Positions 1-4,672 of a stretch of 16,128 nt of DNA are shown one piece after another (the stretch's first letter is position 1; each line of letters opens with the position of its first letter). Source of the stretch: IMCC26256 sp037146835 (GTDB lineage: Bacteria > Actinomycetota > Acidimicrobiia > IMCC26256). Location of the stretch: positions 1 through 16,128 of the forward strand of contig JBAWWI010000045.1 in NCBI GenBank assembly GCA_037146835.1, written 5' to 3'. Under the pieces are notes generated by a model, which was not told the DNA's origin, did no database searches, and worked only from the letters and a program-made list of their open reading frames with translations. Both the position numbers and the translations under genes were made by a program.

Positions 1-74
1 CTGCCGCAGAAGAGGTTGCTGAAGAGGCGACAGAAGAAGTCGCAGAGGATGCAGCAGCAGAGGTCTCCGAGTGA
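1..74 (+). CDS. rpsP: Probable 30S ribosomal protein S16, C-terminal tail only (partial)
   Basis: Only the last 23 codons are inside the window, read in the frame that starts at base 3 and ending at TGA 72-74. They encode an Ala/Glu-rich acidic tail (AAEEVAEEATEEVAEDAAAE, then VSE) and no part of the folded S16 domain. The assignment to S16 therefore rests on position: in actinobacteria rpsP lies directly upstream of the KH-domain gene, rimM and trmD, and actinobacterial S16 often carries an acidic low-complexity C-terminal extension. The stop overlaps the GTG start of the next gene by four bases (GTGA at 71-74), which suggests translational coupling. Confidence 0.6.
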   Translation, partial: AAEEVAEEATEEVAEDAAAEVSE

Positions 75-427
75 GCTCCGACTTCGAGGATGAAGTAGCT
101 GGACCTGGAAACCGCATCGAGGAAAACTCCTCGGACTCAGGGAACTTTCTTGAGGACGAAGTTGGCGGACCCGGGAACAGCATCGAGGGTGGAACCGCTA
201 AGGCCGTTGTTGACTACGTAGCACGCTCCATTGTTGAGTCACCAGACGCAGTCGATGTTACGGCTAAGCAGCGTGGCGAGGTAGTGGAGTTGCTAATCGC
301 AGCAGACTCAAACGACATGGGTCGACTCATCGGTAAGCGTGGTCGCGTCATTCAGGCAATGCGTCAATTGGCGCGAGCCGCGGGTGCCGCAGATGGTGTA
401 AAGACCACCGTCGACGTTCTCGAGTAG
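71..427 (+). CDS. khpA: KH-domain RNA-binding protein (KhpA/YlqC family) with duplicated acidic N-terminus
   Basis: This 118-residue protein has a single type II KH domain over about residues 44-118. The nucleic-acid-binding GxxG loop is GKRG at 88-91, in the context GRLIGKRGRVIQAMRQL. KhpA proteins are small RNA chaperones, and in actinobacteria the gene sits between rpsP and rimM, as here. The first 42 residues are unusual: an acidic, Gly/Pro-containing segment appears twice (residues 5-18 and 27-40, both containing EDEV-GGPGN-like sequence) ahead of the normal KH start near AKAVVDYV. The GTG start at 71 overlaps the upstream stop. A later start near the KH domain has no ATG, GTG or TTG in a suitable place, so the extension is probably real. 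rimM begins 6 bases after the stop. Confidence 0.88.
   Translation: MSSDFEDEVAGPGNRIEENSSDSGNFLEDEVGGPGNSIEGGTAKAVVDYVARSIVESPDAVDVTAKQRGEVVELLIAADSNDMGRLIGKRGRVIQAMRQLARAAGAADGVKTTVDVLE
86..188 (+). repeat. 37-bp direct duplication inside the KH-protein gene (66-bp period)
   Basis: Bases 86-122 and 152-188 are copies of the same 37-bp segment with 30 of 37 positions identical by my count. Most differences are synonymous. They encode the two EDEV..GPGN.IE segments of the KH-protein N-terminus. The 66-bp period preserves the reading frame. Confidence 0.8.
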
Positions 428-432
428 CAGCA

Positions 433-966
433 ATGCCTAGGGACGACGCATCGACGTCAGATCCCATTGGACGTCTCCAGGTTGGGCGCATAGGTCGCGC
501 TCATGGACTCAAAGGTGAGGTTGCTTTTGCGCTCATCTCTGATCGAACTGAACGTGTAGCCCCAGGGTCGATACTCCATACCGGTTCGCGATCCCTCACG
601 GTCTCAGCATCGCGTCCGCATCAGGGTAGATGGCTACTTAGTTTCAAAGAGATAAAGGACCGCACTGCAGCCGAGGAACTCCTGGGCGAGTTTGTAATGG
701 CGGACCCACTAGACGCTTCAGAGATTGAGGATGGCGAGAATGTCATCTGGGTCCACGAACTTGTTGGCTCCGAGGTGCGAGATGTATCGGGTGCGTTGCT
801 CGGGCCGGTCGTTGCTGTTGAGGATAATCCAGCCTCAGCTTTAATGGTCGTGTCAATAAACGGCGATGAGGTATTAGTGCCTGTTGTATTTATCGTCGAG
901 AACTCTCCTGGCGTTGTTGTTATCAATCCACCCGACGGTCTCTTGGACCTAGGTAAGAGCAGTTGA
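433..966 (+). CDS. rimM: Ribosome maturation factor RimM
   Basis: RimM binds S19 and assists maturation of the 30S subunit head. The 177-residue length is normal for the family. The N-terminal RimM domain opens with the characteristic GRIGRAHGLKGEV (residues 18-30). The C-terminal PRC-barrel spans roughly residues 100-175, with VHELVGSEV and the loop leading into DNPASALMVV. The ATG at 433 is the only reasonable start. The first 12 residues are a polar lead-in before the conserved domain. The gene lies between khpA and trmD in its usual position. Its stop codon (TGA 964-966) is the first base triplet of a 15-bp sequence repeated three times before trmD, annotated separately. Confidence 0.96.
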   Translation: MPRDDASTSDPIGRLQVGRIGRAHGLKGEVAFALISDRTERVAPGSILHTGSRSLTVSASRPHQGRWLLSFKEIKDRTAAEELLGEFVMADPLDASEIEDGENVIWVHELVGSEVRDVSGALLGPVVAVEDNPASALMVVSINGDEVLVPVVFIVENSPGVVVINPPDGLLDLGKSS

Positions 967-1022
967 GGGCGCGCTTAATGAGGGCGCGCTTAATGAGGAC
1001 GCGCTTGATGGGGAGCCTCTAA
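963..1022 (+). CDS. Possible leader peptide encoded by tandem repeats between rimM and trmD
   Basis: In the same frame as trmD, an open stretch runs from TTG 963, which overlaps the rimM stop as TTGA, to TAA 1020-1022, which directly abuts the trmD ATG. It would encode 19 residues: (M)RARL MRARL MRTRL MGSL. Three in-frame ATGs (978, 993, 1008) are alternative starts. An AGG-containing sequence at 951-953 is at a usable distance. Because reinitiation from TAA into ATG is efficient, such an ORF could couple trmD translation to rimM. This is a sequence observation; nothing shows that it is translated, and the open frame may simply be a by-product of the repeat. Confidence 0.22.
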   Translation: MRARLMRARLMRTRLMGSL

Positions 1023-1023
1023 A
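964..1023 (+). repeat. 15-bp tandem repeat, three copies plus a degenerate fourth
   Basis: Units lie at 964-978, 979-993 and 994-1008 (TGAGGGCGCGCTTAA, the same again, and TGAGGACGCGCTTGA), followed by a diverged unit 1009-1023 (TGGGGAGCCTCTAAA). The first unit begins exactly at the rimM stop. Read in the rimM frame, units 1-3 each carry two stops. The diverged fourth unit supplies the GGGGAG Shine-Dalgarno (1010-1015) for trmD, 7 bases before its ATG. Confidence 0.9.
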
Positions 1024-1775
1024 TGCGGATAGATGTATTTACGATCTTCCCCGAGTTTCTTGGCGGGCCTCTCGACGTCTCGCTATTAGGCAAGGCGCGC
1101 GCTGAGGGTCTTCTCGATGTGCGGCTGCATGACCCGCGTGATTCAACCCAAGACCGCCACCGAAGTGTCGACGATTCTCCTTTCGGCGGTGGTGCCGGAA
1201 TGCTTATGCGCCCTGATGTCTTGTTCGATGCTGTTGAGAAGGCAGAGCCGATGCGCCCTTTGCTGCTACTCACCGCGAGTGGATCTCGGTTTGATCAGGG
1301 GATGGCGAGAGAGCTTGCAAGTGGTGACGGCTTCTCGCTTATTTGCGGTCGGTTCGAAGGTGTAGATCAGAGAGTCGCGGACCACCTCTGTGATGGAGAG
1401 ATCTCTGTCGGTGATTATGTGCTGGCTGGCGGAGAGTCAGCGGCGCTAATCGTTATTGAGGCAGTAGCGAGATTGGTGCCCGGCGTAATGGGCAACCACG
1501 AATCAGCCAAAGAGGAGTCCTTCAGCGCGTCAAGCGACGGGGTCGCGGGGGATGCTCAGCGGGGAACCGTGCTGGAGTATCCCCAGTACACGCGCCCTGC
1601 TGAGTTCCGCGGCTGGAGTGTCCCAGAGGTCCTAATTAGCGGGGATCACTCCAGGGTTGAGAGGTGGAGGCAGGCCCAATCGCTCAGGCTCACACTTGAT
1701 CGGAGACCAGATCTTCTCGAGGCCGCCGACCTGACGCCTGAGGAGAGGGTTTTACTCGCTGAGTTTGGCCTCTAA
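1023..1775 (+). CDS. trmD: tRNA (guanine-N1)-methyltransferase TrmD
   Basis: TrmD methylates G37 of tRNAs with SAM and prevents frameshifting. It is a SPOUT enzyme with a deep trefoil knot. Family motifs are in order across 250 residues: SPFGGGAGMLMRPDVLFDAV (52-71), LICGRFEGVDQRV (106-118), the knot segment GDYVLAGGE (130-138), NHESAKEESF (158-167) and YPQYTRPAEFRGWSVPEVL (186-204), then SGDHSRVERWR (206-216). GGGGAG at 1010-1015 is a good Shine-Dalgarno for ATG 1023. The loop between ESF (165-167) and the YTRP motif is clearly longer than in the TrmD sequences I can recall. This loop normally carries the catalytic aspartate; D172 in SSDG and D177 in GDAQ are candidates. Confidence 0.97.
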   Translation: MRIDVFTIFPEFLGGPLDVSLLGKARAEGLLDVRLHDPRDSTQDRHRSVDDSPFGGGAGMLMRPDVLFDAVEKAEPMRPLLLLTASGSRFDQGMARELASGDGFSLICGRFEGVDQRVADHLCDGEISVGDYVLAGGESAALIVIEAVARLVPGVMGNHESAKEESFSASSDGVAGDAQRGTVLEYPQYTRPAEFRGWSVPEVLISGDHSRVERWRQAQSLRLTLDRRPDLLEAADLTPEERVLLAEFGL

Positions 1776-1787
1776 GAACACATAATT

Positions 1788-1810
1788 CTTGGCTTTACTA
1801 GAGAGCCAAG
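1788..1810 (+). promoter_or_regulatory. Hairpin in the trmD-rplS spacer
   Basis: A strong stem-loop begins 13 bases after the trmD stop: CTTGGCT (1788-1794) pairs with AGCCAAG (1804-1810), and a further T-G and T-A pair gives nine pairs around an ACTAG loop. No T-run follows, so it does not look like an intrinsic terminator. It could be a processing or attenuation element in the 172-base rplS leader. CATAAT at 1781-1786 resembles a -10 box, but I see no matching -35. Confidence 0.35.
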
Positions 1811-1947
1811 GCCGTTCGACTTCCAAGTTCGGCGCTCCCCCTGATACCCTTGGCGCCTCGCCCTCCAAAAGGGGCAGAAGCACTACCCGCAAGATGCTCA
1901 GCAACACCACTCGTATTCGCTACTTTTGTATTGAGGTCCACTCCGTT

Positions 1948-2292
1948 ATGAACCGCATCGATATGGTCGACCGCGCATCACTGCGCGACGATATTCCAAC
2001 CTTCGGACCCGGCGACACAATCGATGTATACGTTCGCGTTGTAGAGGGCGCCCGCGAGCGTGTTCAGAAGTTCACCGGAATCGTTATTCGCCGTCAAGGC
2101 GGTGGCATCCAGGAGACCTTCACCGTACGCAAGGTGACACAGGGTGTTGGCGTGGAGCGCACATTCCCAATTCACTCTCCAATCATCTCAAAGATTGAGC
2201 GCATCACACTCGGCGATGTTCGTCGCGCAAAGCTCTATTACCTGCGTGATCGTGTTGGCCGCGCAGCGCGTGTCAAGGAGAAGCGGGTCTGA
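1948..2292 (+). CDS. rplS: 50S ribosomal protein L19
   Basis: L19 sits at the 30S-50S interface. From ATG 1948 the product is 114 residues, the normal length, and starts in the usual way (MNRIDMVDRASLRDDIPTF). Family motifs follow: PGDTIDVYVRVVEG, RVQKFTGIVIRRQGGG, ETFTVRK, GVGVERTFPIHSPIISKIE and AKLYYLRDR. The frame is open further upstream to 1789, but that stretch is a low-complexity translation with no L19 similarity, so ATG 1948 is preferred. GAGG at 1933-1936 is a Shine-Dalgarno 11 bases away, slightly long. The gene follows trmD as usual, with a 172-base spacer that leaves room for its own promoter or leader. Confidence 0.96.
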   Translation: MNRIDMVDRASLRDDIPTFGPGDTIDVYVRVVEGARERVQKFTGIVIRRQGGGIQETFTVRKVTQGVGVERTFPIHSPIISKIERITLGDVRRAKLYYLRDRVGRAARVKEKRV

Positions 2293-2300
2293 TCACCCGC
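2283..2300 (+). other. Hairpin spanning the rplS stop codon
   Basis: GCGGGT (2283-2288) and ACCCGC (2295-2300) form a perfect six-pair stem around a CTGATC loop that contains the rplS TGA. The following bases are AAATTTCTCC, only weakly T-rich. It may stabilise the mRNA 3' end or act as a weak terminator. Confidence 0.3.
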
Positions 2301-2322
2301 AAATTTCTCCTCGTTACCCGGA

Positions 2323-2328
2323 TACACT
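2323..2328 (+). promoter_or_regulatory. Candidate -10 box for the DUF2469-yraN unit
   Basis: TACACT fits the actinobacterial TAnnnT -10 pattern. It lies 34 bases before the TTG start of the DUF2469 gene and downstream of the rplS-end hairpin. The same TACACTC heptamer occurs upstream of rpsB. No convincing -35 is visible. Confidence 0.25.
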
Positions 2329-2356
2329 CTCAGTACACGAGTGAAGGGCGACTACG

Positions 2357-2650
2357 TTGAGCGCTGAAGACCTTGAGCGTTATGAGACCGATATTGAGCT
2401 ACAGCTCTATCGTGAGTATCGAGATGTCCTCCCTATGTTCTCCCATGTCGTGGAGACCGAGAGGCGTTTTTATCTCACCAACTCAGTTGAGTTAAACGAA
2501 CGCTCCGATGGTGGGCGCGTTTACTTCGAGCTTGTACTTCAAGATGCATGGGTCTGGGATATGTACCGCCCTGCGCGCTTTGTAGCGAATGTTCGCGTCG
2601 TGACTTTTAAGGACGTCAACATTGAGCGACTAGGCGAGAAAGAGGCCTAG
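2357..2650 (+). CDS. DUF2469 family protein (actinobacteria-specific, unknown function)
   Basis: This 97-residue soluble protein matches the DUF2469 family along its whole length. Hallmarks are SAEDLERYETDIELQLYREY (2-21), VVETERRFYLTN (about 31-42), then VYFELVLQDAWVWDMYRPAR and FVANVRVVTFKDVNIE. The family is essentially confined to actinobacteria and its function is not known to me. The start is TTG 2357, supported by AAGGG at 2344-2348 eight bases upstream and by the conserved SAEDLE beginning. It ends directly before yraN (TAG 2648-2650, ATG 2651), an actinobacterial pairing. lepB and rnhB, which commonly lie between rplS and this gene, are absent here. Confidence 0.92.
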   Translation: MSAEDLERYETDIELQLYREYRDVLPMFSHVVETERRFYLTNSVELNERSDGGRVYFELVLQDAWVWDMYRPARFVANVRVVTFKDVNIERLGEKEA

Positions 2651-3037
2651 ATGCCCGCCCGCGGTCGGAGGACGGCAGCGGGGGATCGTAAAGCCCTAGG
2701 TGCGTTAGGGGAGCAGGCCGCGGCTGAGTGGTACGAGGCTCACGGCTATAGCGTCACAGATAGAAACTGGCGAGTGCGTGAGGGAGAGCTTGATCTGGTG
2801 CTCTTAGCCGCAGATGGTTCAATCGTTTTCTGCGAGGTAAAGACTCGCTCCTCCGATCGTTTTGGTTCACCTCTAGAGGCTGTCACGCCAGTCAAGCAGC
2901 GTCGCCTTCGCACTCTTGCGGCCCTATGGCTTGCAGCTCATGAAGGTATTGGGGGAGCGGTGCGATTTGATGTTGCCGGCGTCGTGCTCTTGCCAAGTGG
3001 AGAGCCAGAGGTTGAGGTAGTACAGGCTGGTTTTTAA
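2651..3037 (+). CDS. yraN: YraN/UPF0102 family putative endonuclease-fold protein
   Basis: This 128-residue protein has the UPF0102 layout, a PD-(D/E)XK nuclease-like fold. GALGEQAAAEWYEAHGY (about 17-33) is followed by the putative active-site series EGELDLVLL and FCEVKTRSS. Then comes RFGSPLEAVTPVKQRRL. The acidic and EVK residues of the nuclease motif are all present. The biochemical role of the family is unsettled; it usually neighbours rnhB, comM and dprA, which points to DNA metabolism. The ATG at 2651 abuts the DUF2469 stop, so the two are probably co-translated. A convergent gene begins its 3' end 19 bases downstream, and in this genome comM-dprA is on the opposite strand and about 1.6 kb away. 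Confidence 0.92.
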   Translation: MPARGRRTAAGDRKALGALGEQAAAEWYEAHGYSVTDRNWRVREGELDLVLLAADGSIVFCEVKTRSSDRFGSPLEAVTPVKQRRLRTLAALWLAAHEGIGGAVRFDVAGVVLLPSGEPEVEVVQAGF

Positions 3038-3038
3038 C

Positions 3039-3072
3039 GAGCGCTGAGAGCTTGGTCTAGCGCTTCTTTTTC
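3039..3072 (+). terminator. Candidate intrinsic terminator after yraN
   Basis: AGCGCT (3040-3045) pairs with AGCGCT (3059-3064), with flanking G-T wobbles, and the stem is followed by TTCTTTTTC. It sits just after the yraN stop. The T-run is also the reverse complement of a Lys-rich C-terminus encoded on the other strand, so it could be partly coincidental. Confidence 0.4.
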
Positions 3073-3269
3073 TGGGGGAGCTTCTTCTTTATTTCACGCT
3101 TCCAGCAAGGAGTGTGCCAATGGCGCCTGTCCTCGGGGGCGTGTACCGGCACTACTACCTCGTGGCCTGTGCCCGGCGGGATCTCTTGATTACAGCCTGG
3201 GCAGCGGTACATCTTCTCTGCTTGATACGGCTGAATGTGGCGCACCTCGACTGCGCCAAAATCACGCAA
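3057..3269 (-). CDS. Small zinc-ribbon-like protein, unknown function
   Basis: The 70-residue product opens MRDFGAVEVRHIQPYQAEKM, then has C23-P-G-C26 and later H52-T-P-C55 (in RRHWHTPCW), a pattern expected to bind one zinc. It ends in a Lys/Arg tail (KREIKKKLPQKKKR), so nucleic-acid contact is plausible but unproven. I recall near-identical conserved proteins in many actinobacteria, sometimes labelled ATP/GTP-binding protein without good reason. The TTG start is supported by GGAG (3278-3281) eight bases upstream on this strand. It overlaps the end of the upstream small membrane gene by eight bases (TTGCGTGA), which suggests a two-gene operon. Confidence 0.75.
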   Translation of the reverse strand: MRDFGAVEVRHIQPYQAEKMYRCPGCNQEIPPGTGHEVVVPVHAPEDRRHWHTPCWKREIKKKLPQKKKR

Positions 3270-3375
3270 GGCCAGAACTCCAGATCAAGAGGGCTGCGAT
3301 CACAACAGCAGCCAAGCAGAGGATTGCGATATCAGAGCCCTTTGGCTTATGTCCTCTCGCAGGATTGAACCCCAT
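3262..3375 (-). CDS. One-TM micro-protein upstream of the zinc-ribbon gene
   Basis: From the ATG at 3375 (complement) the product is 37 residues: MGFNPARGHKPKGSD followed by a hydrophobic stretch IAILCLAAVVIAALLIW (16-32) and a short tail. This predicts a single transmembrane helix with a basic cytoplasmic N-terminus. The frame is open further up to about 3480, but that part is Ser/Arg-rich and not protein-like, and it would run into the divergent gene. Its stop overlaps the zinc-ribbon start by eight bases. I recall similarly placed small MGFNP-type membrane proteins in actinobacteria, without a known function. No strong Shine-Dalgarno is visible; the start may be near-leaderless. Confidence 0.5.
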   Translation of the reverse strand: MGFNPARGHKPKGSDIAILCLAAVVIAALLIWSSGLA

Positions 3376-3470
3376 GCGGCTACGGTACCGGCGCAGGGAC
3401 CCCGCCGCCGAGTCGTCGCCTGATATCAATATGGCTATTGAGGTGGGCCAAGACCGAGGAGCTGAGTCAT

Positions 3471-4259
3471 ATGGAGACAATCACCGTTGAACGCCGTGAA
3501 GGGGTTGTGACGCTCACGCTCAATCGACCCGCCAAGAAGAATGCGATCAATGGAGCGATGTGGGGCGAGCTCCTATCAGTATTTGATGAGGTAGAGAGCA
3601 ACCCAGATGATCGGGTACTCGTAATAACCGGAGCCGGAGATGCTTTCTGCTCAGGGGCAGACCTGACAGATGATGACGCCGGGGATCGCATCGAGGGAGG
3701 GGTAGGTGCCTCCGTTGCACGAATGCGCGTAGTCGGGCAGTGCGCTCTGCGCCTACACGAGATGCATAAACCCACGCTTGCTGCCGTGAATGGAGTCGCC
3801 GCTGGTGCCGGCCTCAACTTGGCGCTCGGTTGTGACCTCGTAATGGCCTCAGACCGTGCGCGATTCTCCGAGATATTCTCCAAGCGCGGGCTCAGTATTG
3901 ATTTTGGTGGCTCCTGGATCTTGCCGCGACTCATTGGTCTACACCGAGCTAAAGAGCTGGTATTCCTCGCGGACATCATTGACGCAACTGAGGCGGAGCG
4001 CATTGGGCTAGTTAACCGAGTCGTACCTCACGATGATTTTGCGGCAGCGGTAACGACCCTCGCAGATCGACTCGCTGCATTGCCGCCTATTCAGGTATCA
4101 AACTCGAAGCGAATGTTAAATCAATCGTTCTCAGTCTCGATGGCCGAGGCACTTGAGATGGAGGGGATCTCGCAGTCGCTCTCTTTTGCAACGCGTGACA
4201 CGGTTGAGGCGATCATGGCATTCATGCAGAAACGCGAACCAAAGTTTGAGGGGCGTTGA
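3471..4259 (+). CDS. Crotonase-family enoyl-CoA hydratase/isomerase (PaaG-like active site)
   Basis: This 262-residue protein has the crotonase fold. It acts on acyl-CoA thioesters, with oxyanion-hole segments at GDAFCSGADL (56-65) and AAVNGVAAGAGLNLALG (104-120). The two glutamates used by classical hydratases are not present: alignment by eye puts N116 and F136 at those positions. Instead GLSIDFGGSWILPRLIG (140-156) carries D144 in the place used by PaaG-type isomerases. An isomerase or other crotonase activity is therefore more likely than plain hydration. ATG 3471 has GAGGAG (3456-3461) nine bases upstream; a TTG at 3438 is in frame but less likely. The gene diverges from the small zinc-ribbon pair and is not part of the usual neighbourhood. 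Confidence 0.9.
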   Translation: METITVERREGVVTLTLNRPAKKNAINGAMWGELLSVFDEVESNPDDRVLVITGAGDAFCSGADLTDDDAGDRIEGGVGASVARMRVVGQCALRLHEMHKPTLAAVNGVAAGAGLNLALGCDLVMASDRARFSEIFSKRGLSIDFGGSWILPRLIGLHRAKELVFLADIIDATEAERIGLVNRVVPHDDFAAAVTTLADRLAALPPIQVSNSKRMLNQSFSVSMAEALEMEGISQSLSFATRDTVEAIMAFMQKREPKFEGR

Positions 4260-4274
4260 TTCGAGGGGCGATTA
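4245..4274 (+). repeat. 15-bp tandem duplication across the crotonase stop codon
   Basis: TTTGAGGGGCGTTGA (4245-4259) is followed at once by TTCGAGGGGCGATTA (4260-4274), identical at 12 of 15 positions. The first unit contains the stop. Translation past the stop would repeat FEGR and continue about 20 codons to TAA. It looks like a recent in-frame duplication at the gene end. Confidence 0.7.
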
Positions 4275-4312
4275 TTGGAGTTCAGCCCTGAGCCATGGAC
4301 CGTTAAGTAAGC

Positions 4313-4329
4313 GGATCTTGGACTGATCC
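4313..4329. other. Small hairpin between convergent genes
   Basis: GGATC (4313-4317) and GATCC (4325-4329) form a five-pair stem with a seven-base loop. It lies between the crotonase stop and the end of the opposing small gene, where transcripts from both sides must finish. There is no T-run on either side, so this is only a weak candidate for a transcript end. Confidence 0.2.
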
Positions 4330-4336
4330 CTAACCG

Positions 4337-4570
4337 TTACGCACTGACGGTTCTGTTCTCGAGCTGCTCGCCAATTCTCTCGGCCACAATTACAGCGACC
4401 TCCTCGGCCAACTCCCAGTTAGGGTCGGTGACACGGAGCACGAGGTTGTTATGAACTTCCCACTCGGCTCCGCAGTGGCTGCAGGAGACGAGGAATGACC
4501 CGCCGCTGTATTCACGGTTGAGGTCTTTTGCGTCGAAGGGGCAGAGAGTTAGGTTCACAAAAAGAGTCAT
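4337..4570 (-). CDS. Small Cys-containing hypothetical protein
   Basis: I do not recognise this 77-residue product. It begins MTLFVNLTLCPFDAKDLN, has C10 followed by C30-S-H-C33 (in SCSHCGAEW), and ends with an acidic helical stretch (ELAEEVAVIVAERIGEQLEN). The CxxC plus a nearby Cys and His residues could bind a metal, but a full ligand set is not obvious. Its position 102 bases downstream of dprA on the same strand allows co-transcription, although an AT-rich gap separates them. GGAAGAG lies about 13 bases before the ATG, a weak site. The start codon, length and protein-like composition favour a real gene over the overlapping plus-strand frame. Confidence 0.5.
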   Translation of the reverse strand: MTLFVNLTLCPFDAKDLNREYSGGSFLVSCSHCGAEWEVHNNLVLRVTDPNWELAEEVAVIVAERIGEQLENRTVSA

Positions 4571-4672
4571 CGGGACATAAATACTCTTCCTTTATGGCGA
4601 TTTTGGATTTTTTCATAAATTGGGCCAGAGGGCGCAGCCCGAAAGCGTTCAAGCCCGGCGCGTCGCCTGATC

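Noticed and set aside
1789..1947. N-terminal extension of L19 in the same open frame.
   Set aside because: The translation is Ser/Arg-rich with no L19 similarity, and the normal L19 start is at ATG 1948.
3345..3380. GGGGTTCAATCC on the minus strand resembles a tRNA T-arm.
   Set aside because: The T-stem does not pair beyond two bases and no acceptor or anticodon stem is present; the sequence encodes MGFNPAR of the micro-protein.
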